The notes beneath the pieces were generated by a model that worked only from the letters and a program-made list of their open reading frames with translations, searched no databases and had not been told where the DNA came from. The position numbers and the translations under genes were made by a program. Positions 56,274-64,000 of a stretch of DNA of 64,000 nt are shown here, in pieces (position 1 is the first letter of the stretch; the number at the start of each line of letters is the position of its first letter). This DNA comes from Frigoriglobus tundricola. GTDB taxonomy: Bacteria; Planctomycetota; Planctomycetia; Gemmatales; Gemmataceae. The stretch spans positions 5,642,001 to 5,706,000 of the forward strand of contig NZ_CP053452.2 in the NCBI RefSeq assembly GCF_013128195.2. The letters run 5' to 3'.

Positions 56274-57671
56274 ATGTTCGGCATTACGGATCGTCGGCAC
56301 TTCCTGAAGCACGCGGCCGCGGGCGCGGCGGTGACGGTTCCCGGCCTGTCGTTCATGACCAACATCCGGGCGAAGGCCGCCGAGCTGAAGAAGAAGCAGA
56401 AGAGCCTCATCATCCTGTGGATGGGCGGCGGCCCCTCCACGATCGACCTGTGGGACATGAAGCCGGGCAGCCCCAACGGCGGCGAACACAAGCCGAAGTC
56501 GACGGCGGCGAGCGGCATCCAGATCACCGAACACATGCCGAAGGTCGCCGAGCAGTTCAAGAACCTGTCGATCATCCGCTCGCTCAGCTCCGGTGAGGGC
56601 GACCACGCCCGCGGCACCTACCGCATGAACACCGGCAACAAGCCGAGCCCGATCCTGGAATACCCGTCGATCGGCTCGGTCCTGAGCTACTACCAGGCGA
56701 TGGACGCCGAGGCGGCCAAGAACGCGGACATCCCGGCCTTCATCTCGCTCGGCAACACCGTCGGCACCAACCCGCTGACGCAGAACCAGGTCGGCGGCGG
56801 CTTCCTCGGCATGAAGTACTCGCCGTTCCTCGTCCAGAACCCCGGCTCCCCGCCGGAAAACGTCTCCTCGCCGGTCGCCGACGACCGCACCGTCCGCCGC
56901 GCCGCCATCTTCGGGCAGCTCGAAGGCGGGCTGGTCCAGCACGGGACCGACAAGAAGGCCGTGATGGACGCCGCCCAGGCGCACAAGGAAGTGTACGAGA
57001 AGGCCCTGAGCCTCGTGGTTTCCAGCCGCAAGGAGGTCTTCAACCTGGACAAGGAAATCGACGGCAAGCCGATCGACACGAAGCTGAAGGAAGAGTACGG
57101 GGCCGCCGGCCCCGGCGCCAACAACTTCGGCCGCGGCTGCCTCCTGGCCCGCAAGCTCGTCGAGGCCGGCGTCGCCTGCGTCGAGATCACCCTCGGCGGC
57201 TGGGACATGCACCAGGGCATCTTCAACGCCCTGGCCACCCGCCAACTGCCGACGCTCGACAAGGGCATGGGCACCCTGGTGAAGGACCTGGCCCAGCGGG
57301 GCAAGCTGAAGGACACCGTGATCGTGTGGATGGGCGACTTCGGCCGCACCCCGCGCATCAACCAGAACGGCGGTCGCGACCACTACCCGGCCGCGTGGAG
57401 CGTGGTGGTCGGCGGCGGTAACATCAAGGGCGGCGTGGCCTATGGGGCCACCGACAAGGACGGCACGCAGGCGGTCGAGGGCAAGGTCGGCGTTCACGAC
57501 CTCTACGGCACCCTGTACCGCGGCCTCGGCATCGACCCGACCCCGGAAACGAACGCCAGCGTCCGCGACAACCTCGGCCGACCGTACTACGTCGCCGGCG
57601 ACCGCTCGAAGAAGGACGACAACACCGACGCCAAGCTGAGCGAGTACTGGATCAAGGAAGTCGTCAGCTAA
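56274..57671 (+). CDS. DUF1501 family protein (Tat-exported)
   Basis: 465 residues. Twin-arginine signal DRRHFLKHAAAGAAVTVPGL. Sulfatase-like/alkaline-phosphatase-superfamily fold: SLIILWMGGGPSTIDLWDMK, SIIRSLSSGEGDHARGTYRM, LLARKLVEAGVACVEITLGG, WDMHQGIFNAL, VIVWMGDFGRTPRINQNGGR, DHYPAAWSVVVGGGNIKGG. Very abundant in planctomycetes, usually following DUF1549/DUF1553 cytochrome genes, which are absent here. Start at MFGITDRRHF with GGAG upstream. Enzyme activity not established. Confidence 0.92.
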   Translation: MFGITDRRHFLKHAAAGAAVTVPGLSFMTNIRAKAAELKKKQKSLIILWMGGGPSTIDLWDMKPGSPNGGEHKPKSTAASGIQITEHMPKVAEQFKNLSIIRSLSSGEGDHARGTYRMNTGNKPSPILEYPSIGSVLSYYQAMDAEAAKNADIPAFISLGNTVGTNPLTQNQVGGGFLGMKYSPFLVQNPGSPPENVSSPVADDRTVRRAAIFGQLEGGLVQHGTDKKAVMDAAQAHKEVYEKALSLVVSSRKEVFNLDKEIDGKPIDTKLKEEYGAAGPGANNFGRGCLLARKLVEAGVACVEITLGGWDMHQGIFNALATRQLPTLDKGMGTLVKDLAQRGKLKDTVIVWMGDFGRTPRINQNGGRDHYPAAWSVVVGGGNIKGGVAYGATDKDGTQAVEGKVGVHDLYGTLYRGLGIDPTPETNASVRDNLGRPYYVAGDRSKKDDNTDAKLSEYWIKEVVS

Positions 57672-57688
57672 GCGGGTCCGCTCACAAC

Positions 57689-57730
57689 AACGCCACACGG
57701 CCGGGACGAGAGTCCCGGCCGTGTGGCGTT
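57689..57730 (+). terminator. 19-bp perfect hairpin terminator after DUF1501 gene
   Basis: Arms 57689-57707 and 57712-57730 pair perfectly; the loop is GAGA, a GNRA tetraloop. Located 18 bases after the stop. Confidence 0.8.
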
Positions 57731-57885
57731 TCCAGCCCCCCCCTCCCTTCAGGAGGGGAGCAAGACCCGAACGCGCGGTCACAACCCGCAAAACGCGGGC
57801 ACGAGCGCCTCTACTCGCGAACCGAGCGGGCGGGGGCGATCCGTGACAAGCCGCTACGGCGACGCGCTCCACAACGGCCCCGTCT

Positions 57886-58335
57886 TCAGTCTTCGTCCCG
57901 GGTCGCGATCTTTTCCAGGTTCACGAGCATCTTCTGCACGAGACCAACGAGGCGCTCCTGCTCGGCGTCATCGAATCCCTCCAGAACTTCCTTGGCGAGA
58001 CTCGAAAGGGCCTTCTTGGCGCCGGGCAGTTTGGCCATTGCCACCGGGGTCAGGCGGATCAGGCTGCCGCGCCCGTCGGCCGGGTCGGGCGCGCGGCGGA
58101 TCAAGCCGTCCCGCTCCATCCGGGTCAGCGTCGCCGCCATCGTGGGTTGCTCGACCCGCGCGACGTGGGCCAGGGCCGTCTGCGACAGCTCGGACCCGTC
58201 CTGAAGTGCTGCCAGTACGGGAATGTACCCGCCGGCGACGCCGAGCGACTTCAGCCGCGCGTCCGCCAGCCGGGTCAGGAGCCGGGCCGCCCGGTTGATG
58301 AGGTGCCCGGCCGAGTTCTGGGGGATCCACGTCAT
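57886..58335 (-). CDS. MarR family transcriptional regulator
   Basis: 149 residues, winged helix-turn-helix: YIPVLAALQDGSELSQTALA, HVARVEQPTMAATLTRMERD, GLIRRAPDPADGRGSLIRLT. DxRxxx wing motif (DPADGRGS) is typical. Divergent from the TetX-like monooxygenase with a long palindrome between them, so it most likely represses both until a ligand binds. Confidence 0.9.
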   Translation of the reverse strand: MTWIPQNSAGHLINRAARLLTRLADARLKSLGVAGGYIPVLAALQDGSELSQTALAHVARVEQPTMAATLTRMERDGLIRRAPDPADGRGSLIRLTPVAMAKLPGAKKALSSLAKEVLEGFDDAEQERLVGLVQKMLVNLEKIATRDED

Positions 58336-58364
58336 GCCGGGATTATCTCACGAGCGGGCTTGAC

Positions 58365-58416
58365 GGGCAAGTGCATAGTACGCTATCTAATTGAATAGCG
58401 TGCTATGCACTTGCCC
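58365..58416. promoter_or_regulatory. 52-bp near-perfect palindrome, candidate MarR operator
   Basis: Arms 58365-58386 and 58395-58416 match at 21 of 22 positions around CTAATTGA. Each arm also contains its own dyad (TAGCGTGCTA on the right, TAGTACGCTA on the left), so two dimers could bind. It lies 30 bases from the MarR ATG and 38 from the monooxygenase ATG. Confidence 0.7.
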
Positions 58417-58453
58417 GCATTCGGGCGGGGCCGCGCGGAGGGGGCCAGCAGAT

Positions 58454-59614
58454 ATGAATGCGCCACGGATCGCGATCGTCGGGGGCGGACCGGGCGGCCT
58501 GATGCTCGCGCGGACGCTCCACGTGCGTGGGGCGACCGCCGTCGTGTTCGAGCGTGACCCGCACCCGCTCGCCCGGCCGCAGGGGGGAACCCTCGACGTC
58601 CACGCGGACACCGGACAACTCGCTCTGTCACGAGCCGGTCTCACCAGCGAGTTCCTTCGCATCGCCCGGTACGATGACCAGGGGAGCCGCCTGCTCGACA
58701 AGACCGGCCGGGTGGTGTTCGAGGAACCGGACCCGTCCGCCGGGGACCGGCCGGAGGTCGATCGGACCGCCCTGCGGGACATTTTGCTGCGGTCCGTTCC
58801 CGAAACGTGGGTCCAGTGGGACCACGGGTTGCGGGCGGTGCGGCCGAGGAGCGACGGAACCTACGATCTGGAGTTCGAGAACGGTACAATCGGTCCGTTC
58901 GATCTGATCGTGGGGGCCGACGGCACCTGGTCCCGGGTTCGACCGCTGGTTTCGCCGTACCGGCCGCAGTACACCGGGATCACGATGATCGAGTTCGGGA
59001 TCGATGACATTGACGCCCGCCACCCGGCACTGGCCCGGCTGGTCGGCCGCGGCAAAATGGAAGTCCAGGGCGACGCCCGAGCCGTCATCGCGCAGCGGAA
59101 CGCCAACGCACACGTTCGGGTGTACCTGGTCTTCCGGGTTCCGGAGACCTGGCCGGCCCGGACGTTCGATTTCGCGTCGCCGGCCGCTGCCCGAACCGGA
59201 TTGCTCGCGCAGTTCGCCGGGTGGGCGCCGGAACTCCTCGATCTCATCCGGGCCGGCAACGATCACATTGTTCCCCGCCCCATCTACGCGCTACCAATTG
59301 ATCACCGGTGGCCGAACCGGATCGGCGTGACCCTGCTCGGCGACGCCGCCCATGTGATGTCGCCGTTCGGTGGCGACGGGGTCAACAACGCCCTGTTCGA
59401 CGCCGCCGAGTTGGGCCGGCACCTCACGGAGAGGGCCGATTGGCCCGGCGCGGTCGCGGCTTACGAGGCCGACATGTTCGAGCGGACGATCGGGTCCGCG
59501 GCCCACGCGGCCGAGGCCGTCGCGACGGTCCTGTCGCACGACGACCTGGCCCTGACTCTGGAACACTTGAAGGCCCACCGCGGCTCCCGGGACGGAGCGG
59601 TCGCACCGGCCTGA
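58454..59614 (+). CDS. TetX-like FAD-dependent monooxygenase
   Basis: 386 residues, class A flavoprotein monooxygenase. [20 protein letters not shown] (FAD), [20 protein letters not shown], which parallels the GGTLDLHxxxGQxAxxxAGL of Tet(X), [48 protein letters not shown] (second FAD motif). Probable cytoplasmic hydroxylase; whether tetracyclines are substrates is unknown. Its expression is likely controlled by the divergent MarR protein. Confidence 0.82.
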   Translation: MNAPRIAIVGGGPGGLMLARTLHVRGATAVVFERDPHPLARPQGGTLDVHADTGQLALSRAGLTSEFLRIARYDDQGSRLLDKTGRVVFEEPDPSAGDRPEVDRTALRDILLRSVPETWVQWDHGLRAVRPRSDGTYDLEFENGTIGPFDLIVGADGTWSRVRPLVSPYRPQYTGITMIEFGIDDIDARHPALARLVGRGKMEVQGDARAVIAQRNANAHVRVYLVFRVPETWPARTFDFASPAAARTGLLAQFAGWAPELLDLIRAGNDHIVPRPIYALPIDHRWPNRIGVTLLGDAAHVMSPFGGDGVNNALFDAAELGRHLTERADWPGAVAAYEADMFERTIGSAAHAAEAVATVLSHDDLALTLEHLKAHRGSRDGAVAPA

Positions 59615-59679
59615 CCCGAAGCCCGATTGGTGCCCGGATCGTCTCGGCCGCCGCGCCGATCACCGCAGAGAGGTTCCCG

Positions 59680-61050
59680 ATGCGTTTGACTCAAACCGTT
59701 TTGGTGGCCCTCTCACTCCTGATGGCAGCGCCTGCGGTGCGTGCGGATGAACCGAAGCCGATGAACGTGGTCGTGCTGCTCGCTGACGACTGGCGGCACG
59801 ACACGCTCGGCTGCGCCGGCAACCCGGTCCTGAAGACGCCGCACCTCGACCAGCTCGCGAAGACCGGGTTCCGGTTCACGCACGGGTGCGTGACCACGTC
59901 CATCTGCGGCGTGAGCCGGGCGTCACTTCTGACCGGCCAGTGGATGTCCCGGCACGGGAACGAAGCGTTCGCCATGTTCAAAACGCCGTGGGCCGAGACC
60001 TACCCCGGAATCCTTCGCGCCAACGGCTACTGGGTGGGGCACGTCGGGAAGTGGCACAACGGCGCGTTCCCCAAAGAGCGGTTCGACTTCGGCCGCAGTT
60101 ACTCGGGCACGCACTGGGTCAAGCGACTCAACGCCGAACCCGTTCACGTCACCCAACTGAACGAATCGGACGCGCTCGAGTTCCTCCGCACCCGCCCCAA
60201 GGACAAACCGTTCGGCCTGACGCTGGCGTTCTTCGCCGCGCACGCGGAGGACGACAACCCGAAGCAGTATCTACCGCAACCCGGCAGCGCGGGGCTGTAC
60301 GCGAACGATACCATCCCGGTGCCCGCGACCGCGACCCGGGAGGCGCTCGAGCGCTTGCCGCCGTTCCTGCAACGGCCCACGAACGAGGGCCGCAAGCGCT
60401 GGACCTGGCGGTTCGACACGCCGGAAAAGTACCAGTCGATGATGAAGAACTACTACCGGCTCTGCACGGAGGTGGACGCGACCTGCGGCGCCGTGATCGC
60501 CGAGCTGAAGCGGCAGGGCGTTCTGGACCACACGCTCGTGATCTTCACCGGCGACAACGGCTACTTCCACGGCGAGCGCGGCCTCGCGGACAAGTGGTAC
60601 CCCTACGAGGAGAGCATCCGCGTACCGCTCATCGTCCACGACCCGCGCACGCCCGCCGCCGCAAAGGGGAAAACGAATAGCGATTTCGTGCTGAACGTCG
60701 ACATCGCGCCGACGATCCTTGCGGCGACGGGTGCCGCGGCCCCCAAGACGATGCAGGGGCGCGACTTCGCGCCGCTCTACCGCGAGGCGAAGCGGCCCGA
60801 CCCGCCGTGGCGCGCGGAGTTCTTCTACGAACACGCCGTCATCGGCACCAAGGACCGCATCCCGGCGTCGCAAGCGCTCGTGCGCCACGACGCCAAGTAC
60901 ATCGACTGGCCCGACTTCCGGTACGAGGAACTCTTCGACCTCACAGCCGATCCGCAGGAGCAGAAGAACCTCATCAACGACCCCGTCCGCGCGAAGCAGC
61001 TCGCGGAGATGAAACAGCGGTTCGAGAAACTCCGGGCGCAGGCGAAGTGA
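59680..61050 (+). CDS. Sulfatase
   Basis: 456 residues with signal peptide [22 protein letters not shown]. Sulfatase/alkaline phosphatase fold: [20 protein letters not shown] (metal Asp pair), [17 protein letters not shown], the formylglycine site (C-x-x-S-R, with Val where Pro or Ala is usual), [25 protein letters not shown], and [20 protein letters not shown]. Exported, cleaving sulfate esters probably from polysaccharides; it needs a formylglycine-generating enzyme. AGAGAGG precedes the ATG. Confidence 0.92.
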   Translation: MRLTQTVLVALSLLMAAPAVRADEPKPMNVVVLLADDWRHDTLGCAGNPVLKTPHLDQLAKTGFRFTHGCVTTSICGVSRASLLTGQWMSRHGNEAFAMFKTPWAETYPGILRANGYWVGHVGKWHNGAFPKERFDFGRSYSGTHWVKRLNAEPVHVTQLNESDALEFLRTRPKDKPFGLTLAFFAAHAEDDNPKQYLPQPGSAGLYANDTIPVPATATREALERLPPFLQRPTNEGRKRWTWRFDTPEKYQSMMKNYYRLCTEVDATCGAVIAELKRQGVLDHTLVIFTGDNGYFHGERGLADKWYPYEESIRVPLIVHDPRTPAAAKGKTNSDFVLNVDIAPTILAATGAAAPKTMQGRDFAPLYREAKRPDPPWRAEFFYEHAVIGTKDRIPASQALVRHDAKYIDWPDFRYEELFDLTADPQEQKNLINDPVRAKQLAEMKQRFEKLRAQAK

Positions 61051-61101
61051 TACCCGGCGCCGACCGCGAACCTCCGCCCGGTTCCGGTGTCTACCACACA
61101 C

Positions 61102-61186
61102 GGAAGGGCAAGCCGATCGGTGACGGCACCCGGTTGGAATCCGGACGAGGCGCGAGCCCTTGCAGGTTCAACTCCTGTCCCTTCCG
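61102..61186 (+). tRNA. tRNA-Ser (anticodon GGA)
   Basis: Acceptor GGAAGGG (61102-61108) pairs with CCCTTCC (61179-61185), discriminator G as in Ser tRNAs. D arm GCC/GGC with GG in the loop; anticodon arm CCGG-TTGGAAT-CCGG (anticodon GGA at 61136-61138); long variable arm with GGC-GCGA-GCC; T arm GCAGG-TTCAACT-CCTGT. CCA is not encoded. Position 8 is C rather than U, a little unusual. Confidence 0.8.
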
Positions 61187-61239
61187 CTCGTAACGGCTCA
61201 ACGCCGCTCGTTGCGGCACCGTTCGGGTTTGGCGAGCGT

Positions 61240-61399
61240 GCCCCATGCGCGGGGCTTACATACTCAGTACGAGAGGACCGGTATCGGGACCGCAAGGCCC
61301 CGAGCGTGAAGGGAAGAAACGGCTGAGAAACCGGGAGGTGGGGTTAGAAGTGCCCATCCTTTAAAGAGTGTGTAGCAACTCACCGGCGGAGCACCTCGG
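61240..61399 (+). ncRNA. Candidate RNA carrying 23S-like sarcin-ricin loop and GTPase-associated-centre folds
   Basis: GCCCC-N6-GGGGC hairpin (61240-61255), then 61260-61284: stem ATACT/GGTAT closing C-AGTACGAGAGGACC, the sarcin-ricin loop core of 23S rRNA. Next, 61331-61399: GGTGGG-GTTAGAAGTG-CCCATC (61337-61358) and TTTAAA-GAGT-GTGTAGCA-ACTC (61360-61381), which follow E. coli 23S helices 43 and 44 (UUAGAAG, CCAUC, UUUAAAGA, CUCAC). An outer stem CCGGGAGGTG/CACCTCGG is possible. The order is reversed relative to 23S rRNA. Either a new functional RNA or scrambled rRNA remnants. Confidence 0.55.
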
Positions 61400-61466
61400 A
61401 ACGAAGAACGCAGAGCACTGCCGACTCGCACGCCTGTCTGAACCTTCATTTTCAACGCCACAACGT

Positions 61467-61537
61467 GCCCCGGTGGTGAAACGGAATCACTCCTCGGTCC
61501 TAACGAGACGTTCCGGGTTCGACTCCTGGTCGGGGTA
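61467..61537 (+). tRNA. tRNA-Arg (CCU)-like sequence
   Basis: Acceptor GCCCCGG (61467-61473) pairs with TCGGGGT (61530-61536, two G-U), discriminator A. D stem GTG/CAC with AAACGGAAT; anticodon stem CCTCG/CGAGA (one mismatch) with loop GTCCTAA, anticodon CCT at 61499-61501; T arm CCGGG-TTCGACT-CCTGG. It is 71 nt, with a weak D arm and G at position 32, so it may be divergent or decaying. Confidence 0.6.
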
Positions 61538-61541
61538 CTGT

Positions 61542-61592
61542 CCGTCCGGAAGCAATCGTGCACGTTTCGTGCGGGGCACGGGCTCCGGACGG
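61542..61592 (+). terminator. Hairpin downstream of tRNA-Arg-like sequence
   Basis: CCGTCCGGA (61542-61550) pairs perfectly with 61584-61592; CGTGC/GCACG inside the loop can extend it. It begins five bases after the tRNA end, a likely 3' end of the tRNA/RNA cluster. Confidence 0.55.
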
Positions 61593-61958
61593 GGATGCGT
61601 ATTGTGTCGGGACCGGTTGCCTGAGCCGGTTGTAACCGCCCTTCTTGAGGCCACGCGGAGCGTGGTCGTGTCGTTGTGGAACAAACTGTACCGCCACATG
61701 TGGGGCAACAAGCGGCCGGCCGTCGCAAGTTGCGGACCGGTGAAATTCGGGCCGGGCCGTCGCGACGTCAGTCGCCAGTTCGCAAGCCGTGTTGAGGCAC
61801 CTCAAAAATTCAACACCCGTGGCGACTACGGAGATCGCTCTGGCCGATGCGGCTGGTAGAATCATCTCGCCCAGATAGTGTTCACGTGTTCATTAGTTGT
61901 GAACGGACTGCGTGAATCGTTCCGGGAATCCTTCTCCACTCCTTCCGAGGAAGCACCG
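61593..61958. other. Intergenic region before the surface-protein gene
   Basis: No gene seen. CCACGC-GGA-GCGTGG hairpin at 61651-61665 and smaller stems; the A+T-richer 61860-61920 stretch probably holds the promoter of the following gene. Confidence 0.5.
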
Positions 61959-64000
61959 ATGCGCCTGTCCCAATTCTTGAGCCGTTTGACCCGCCCCACC
62001 TCCCCCATCCGCCGGCCCAACCGCCCGAAGGCGCCGTCCTCACGGCCGCGGCTGGAGGTGCTGGAGGGGCGCGACGTGCCGGCGACCGTTTCGTGGATCA
62101 ACGCGTCCGGGGGCGACTGGGACACCGCGTCCAACTGGAGCACGGGCGCGGTGCCCGGCGCCAGTGACGACGCGGTCCTGAGCGTCACCGGGAACGTCAC
62201 CGTCACCCACTCCACCGGCGCCGCCGACGCGGTCCGGAGCATCAGCGGCACCGACGCGCTCGTTCTCTCCGGCGGGTCGCTGAGCGTCTCGTCCAACTCC
62301 GACTACACCGGCGCGGTCACGCTCTCCGGCGCGACGCTGACGGGCGGCGGGAACCTGGAACTCGACGGCGCGCTCACCTGGACCGGCGGCACCATGAGCG
62401 GCACCGGGACCACGCTCGCCACGGGCACCGTCCTGCTCAACCCCACGACGCAGTTCTTCCAGCCCGCCCTGATCCTGGACGGCCGGACCTTCGACAACGC
62501 CAAGGCGGCCACGTGGGTCGGGGGGAACGTTTCCACCCGGGACGGGGCCGTCTTCGACAACCTGGCGGGCGCCACGTTTACCGTTCAGACCGATTCGACC
62601 TTCGACAGCAACTCCGGGCAACAGGGGACGTTCCAGAACGAGGGCACCGTCACCAAGTCGCTCACGATCGGCACCACCGACTTCAACACCCTGTTCGACA
62701 ACACCGGAACGGTGACGGTGAAGACGGGGACCCTGGACCTCAACGGCGGCGGTAACGCGACGGGCTCTTTCAAGGTCAGCTCGGGCGCGACGCTCGGGTT
62801 CACCCAGGACCAGTACACCCTCGGGGCCGCGTCTCAAGTCACCGGGGCCGGTACGGTCCAGTTCCTCGATAACGCGTTCTTCGGCGGCTCCGTTTACAAC
62901 CTCAACGGCTCGTTCACCCCGAGCAAGACCGTCATCAGCGGCGGTACCGTCAACTTCGATGCCAACACCAAACTGGCGACGCTGACCTTCACCGGCGGGA
63001 CGCTCTCCGGCACCGCCAACCTGACCGTGACCGGCCCGCTCAACTGGACGGGCGGCACGATGAGCGGGTCCGGCACCACGCTCTCCAAGGGCGCCCTGCT
63101 CATCGAGACCACCAGCGCCACTCCGAGCCTGAGCGGCCGTACCTTCGACAACGACGGGTCCGCGATCCTGACCGGGTCGGGGACGCTCACGATCGTGAGC
63201 GGGGCTCTGTTCGATAACGCCAAGGGGGCCACGTTTAACGTCCAGGGCGACGCCGTGATCGGCGACGGTTCGGACACCGGCACCTTCGACAACGCGGGCA
63301 CGTTCGAGAAGACGCTCACCACCGGCACCACGAACCTGGAAGCCGTGTTCAACAACAGCGGGACCGTCGGCGTGCAGACCGGCACCCTGGCGCTCGCGGG
63401 CGGCGGGACCGGCAGCGGCGCGTTTGCGGTCAGCTCGGGCGCGGTCCTGGCCTTCAGCGGCGACACCGACACGCTCTCCCCGGCGTCGCACGTGACCGGG
63501 GCCGGGACGGTGGCGTTCCAGGGTGGCACCGTCAACCTGGAAGGCGCGTTCGCTCCGGCGAACACCGACATCACCGGCGGGACGGTGAACGTCACCACCA
63601 ACCTGAGCCTAGCCGACCTGACGATGAGCGGCGGCACGCTCACCGGCCCGAGCACCGTCACCGTCACCGGGCCGCTGGACTGGACCGGCGGGACCATGTC
63701 CGGCAGCGGCACCACCGTCGCGGCCGGCGGGCTCACCATCGACACGACGGTCGGGGGCAACCCGGGCCTGAGCGCACGGACCTTCCGAAACGCCCAGGTC
63801 GGCACGCTCGTCGGGAACGGGGGCACGTTCGCGGTCAGTAACTCCGGGACGTTCGACAACGCCGCGGGCGGGGCGCTGACGATCCAGGGCAGCGTCTCCT
63901 TCGGCGCGGCCTTCTTCCAGGGTCCGGGAACGGTCCAGAACGAGGGCACGTTGAATCTGTCGGGAACCGGGACCACGGTGACGGTGAACGAGCCGTTTAC
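61959..64000 (+). CDS. Large repetitive beta-helix surface protein (3' end outside window)
   Basis: At least 680 residues, open to the window edge. N-terminus is basic with SSRPRLEVLEGRDVPATVSW, the planctomycete sorting-like motif also seen at 3152-4015; SWINASGGDWDTASNWSTGA follows. The rest is Gly/Thr/Ser-rich parallel beta-helix sequence with three copies of a roughly 210-220-residue unit containing WTGGTMSG[T/S]GTT (near 62380, 63050 and 63690). Cysteine is absent. GAGG precedes the ATG. Likely an exported adhesin-like or cell-surface protein. Confidence 0.85.
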   Translation, partial: MRLSQFLSRLTRPTSPIRRPNRPKAPSSRPRLEVLEGRDVPATVSWINASGGDWDTASNWSTGAVPGASDDAVLSVTGNVTVTHSTGAADAVRSISGTDALVLSGGSLSVSSNSDYTGAVTLSGATLTGGGNLELDGALTWTGGTMSGTGTTLATGTVLLNPTTQFFQPALILDGRTFDNAKAATWVGGNVSTRDGAVFDNLAGATFTVQTDSTFDSNSGQQGTFQNEGTVTKSLTIGTTDFNTLFDNTGTVTVKTGTLDLNGGGNATGSFKVSSGATLGFTQDQYTLGAASQVTGAGTVQFLDNAFFGGSVYNLNGSFTPSKTVISGGTVNFDANTKLATLTFTGGTLSGTANLTVTGPLNWTGGTMSGSGTTLSKGALLIETTSATPSLSGRTFDNDGSAILTGSGTLTIVSGALFDNAKGATFNVQGDAVIGDGSDTGTFDNAGTFEKTLTTGTTNLEAVFNNSGTVGVQTGTLALAGGGTGSGAFAVSSGAVLAFSGDTDTLSPASHVTGAGTVAFQGGTVNLEGAFAPANTDITGGTVNVTTNLSLADLTMSGGTLTGPSTVTVTGPLDWTGGTMSGSGTTVAAGGLTIDTTVGGNPGLSARTFRNAQVGTLVGNGGTFAVSNSGTFDNAAGGALTIQGSVSFGAAFFQGPGTVQNEGTLNLSGTGTTVTVNEPF

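Noticed and set aside
61467-61537. tRNA-Arg-like sequence as an amber suppressor explaining the in-frame TAGs
   Set aside because: CTA occurs in the loop, but only the CCT reading leaves T at position 33 and a paired stem. TAG also ends the genes at 10259, 36318 and 45735 normally.
62040-63491. Minus-strand frame opposite the surface protein
   Set aside because: Gly/Arg/Val-rich shadow of the repetitive beta-helix gene.

Overview
The window is about 65% GC chromosomal DNA and reads as a planctomycete of the Gemmata type. Evidence: three DUF1559 proteins with type IV pilin-like N-termini, a DUF1501 Tat protein, a sulfatase, HEAT-repeat and prenyltransferase-repeat exported proteins, ECF sigma factors fused to WD40 or peptidase-like modules, and two exported proteins with an N-terminal R-P-R-x-E-x-L-x-x-R-x-V-P sorting-like motif. 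Most starts were chosen from a Shine-Dalgarno match. Functions are from motif recognition by eye; no search was run.

Layout. 1-7.9 kb: gyrA (3' end outside the window), a secretin-domain exported protein, a sorting-motif surface protein, aat, typA and sixA. 7.9-18.4 kb: exported repeat proteins, a small helical protein, a TIM-barrel isomerase-like protein, a DUF6314 protein, a C45/phospholipase B-like protein and a frameshifted ECF sigma-WD40 protein. 18.5-22.8 kb is a decay zone: an intact IS630-type element sits between two pieces that may be one split gene, followed by an ISKra4-like remnant and two adjacent genes each broken by one in-frame TAG. 22.8-27.8 kb: dienelactone hydrolase, HEAT-repeat protein and a di-CxxCH cytochrome-like protein.

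28.0-37.7 kb is the most notable protein locus. It is a complete Wsp-type chemosensory operon: receptor WspA, CheW-type WspB and WspD, methyltransferase WspC with TPR, hybrid kinase WspE and methylesterase WspF. The response regulator carries a WspR-like receiver joined to a PP2C/SpoIIE phosphatase instead of the GGDEF diguanylate cyclase of Pseudomonas WspR. This suggests a surface-sensing pathway rewired from c-di-GMP to Ser/Thr dephosphorylation, probably partner switching. wspC and wspE carry apparent frameshifts at GC-rich or homopolymer tracts.

37.8-49.3 kb: a glycosylase-like protein, an exported methyltransferase, a PYROXD2-type oxidoreductase, two DUF1559 genes with a lipoprotein between them (a possible sigma-54 promoter upstream), a His-rich membrane protein, a YjbQ protein, a pseudouridine synthase and an ECF sigma gene split by TAG. 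49.3-54.4 kb: IS66 remnant, dispersed repeats, then ECF sigma, FecR-like anti-sigma, DUF1559 and lipoprotein. 54.5-61.1 kb: MFS transporter, DUF1501 protein, MarR regulator divergent from a TetX-like monooxygenase across a 52-bp near-palindrome, and a sulfatase.

61.1-61.6 kb holds the most notable RNA locus. A tRNA-Ser(GGA) and a tRNA-Arg(CCU)-like sequence flank a segment that reproduces, in the opposite order to 23S rRNA, the sarcin-ricin loop and the L11/GTPase-associated-centre fold, with a base-changed but still paired SRL stem. The window ends inside a large repetitive surface protein.
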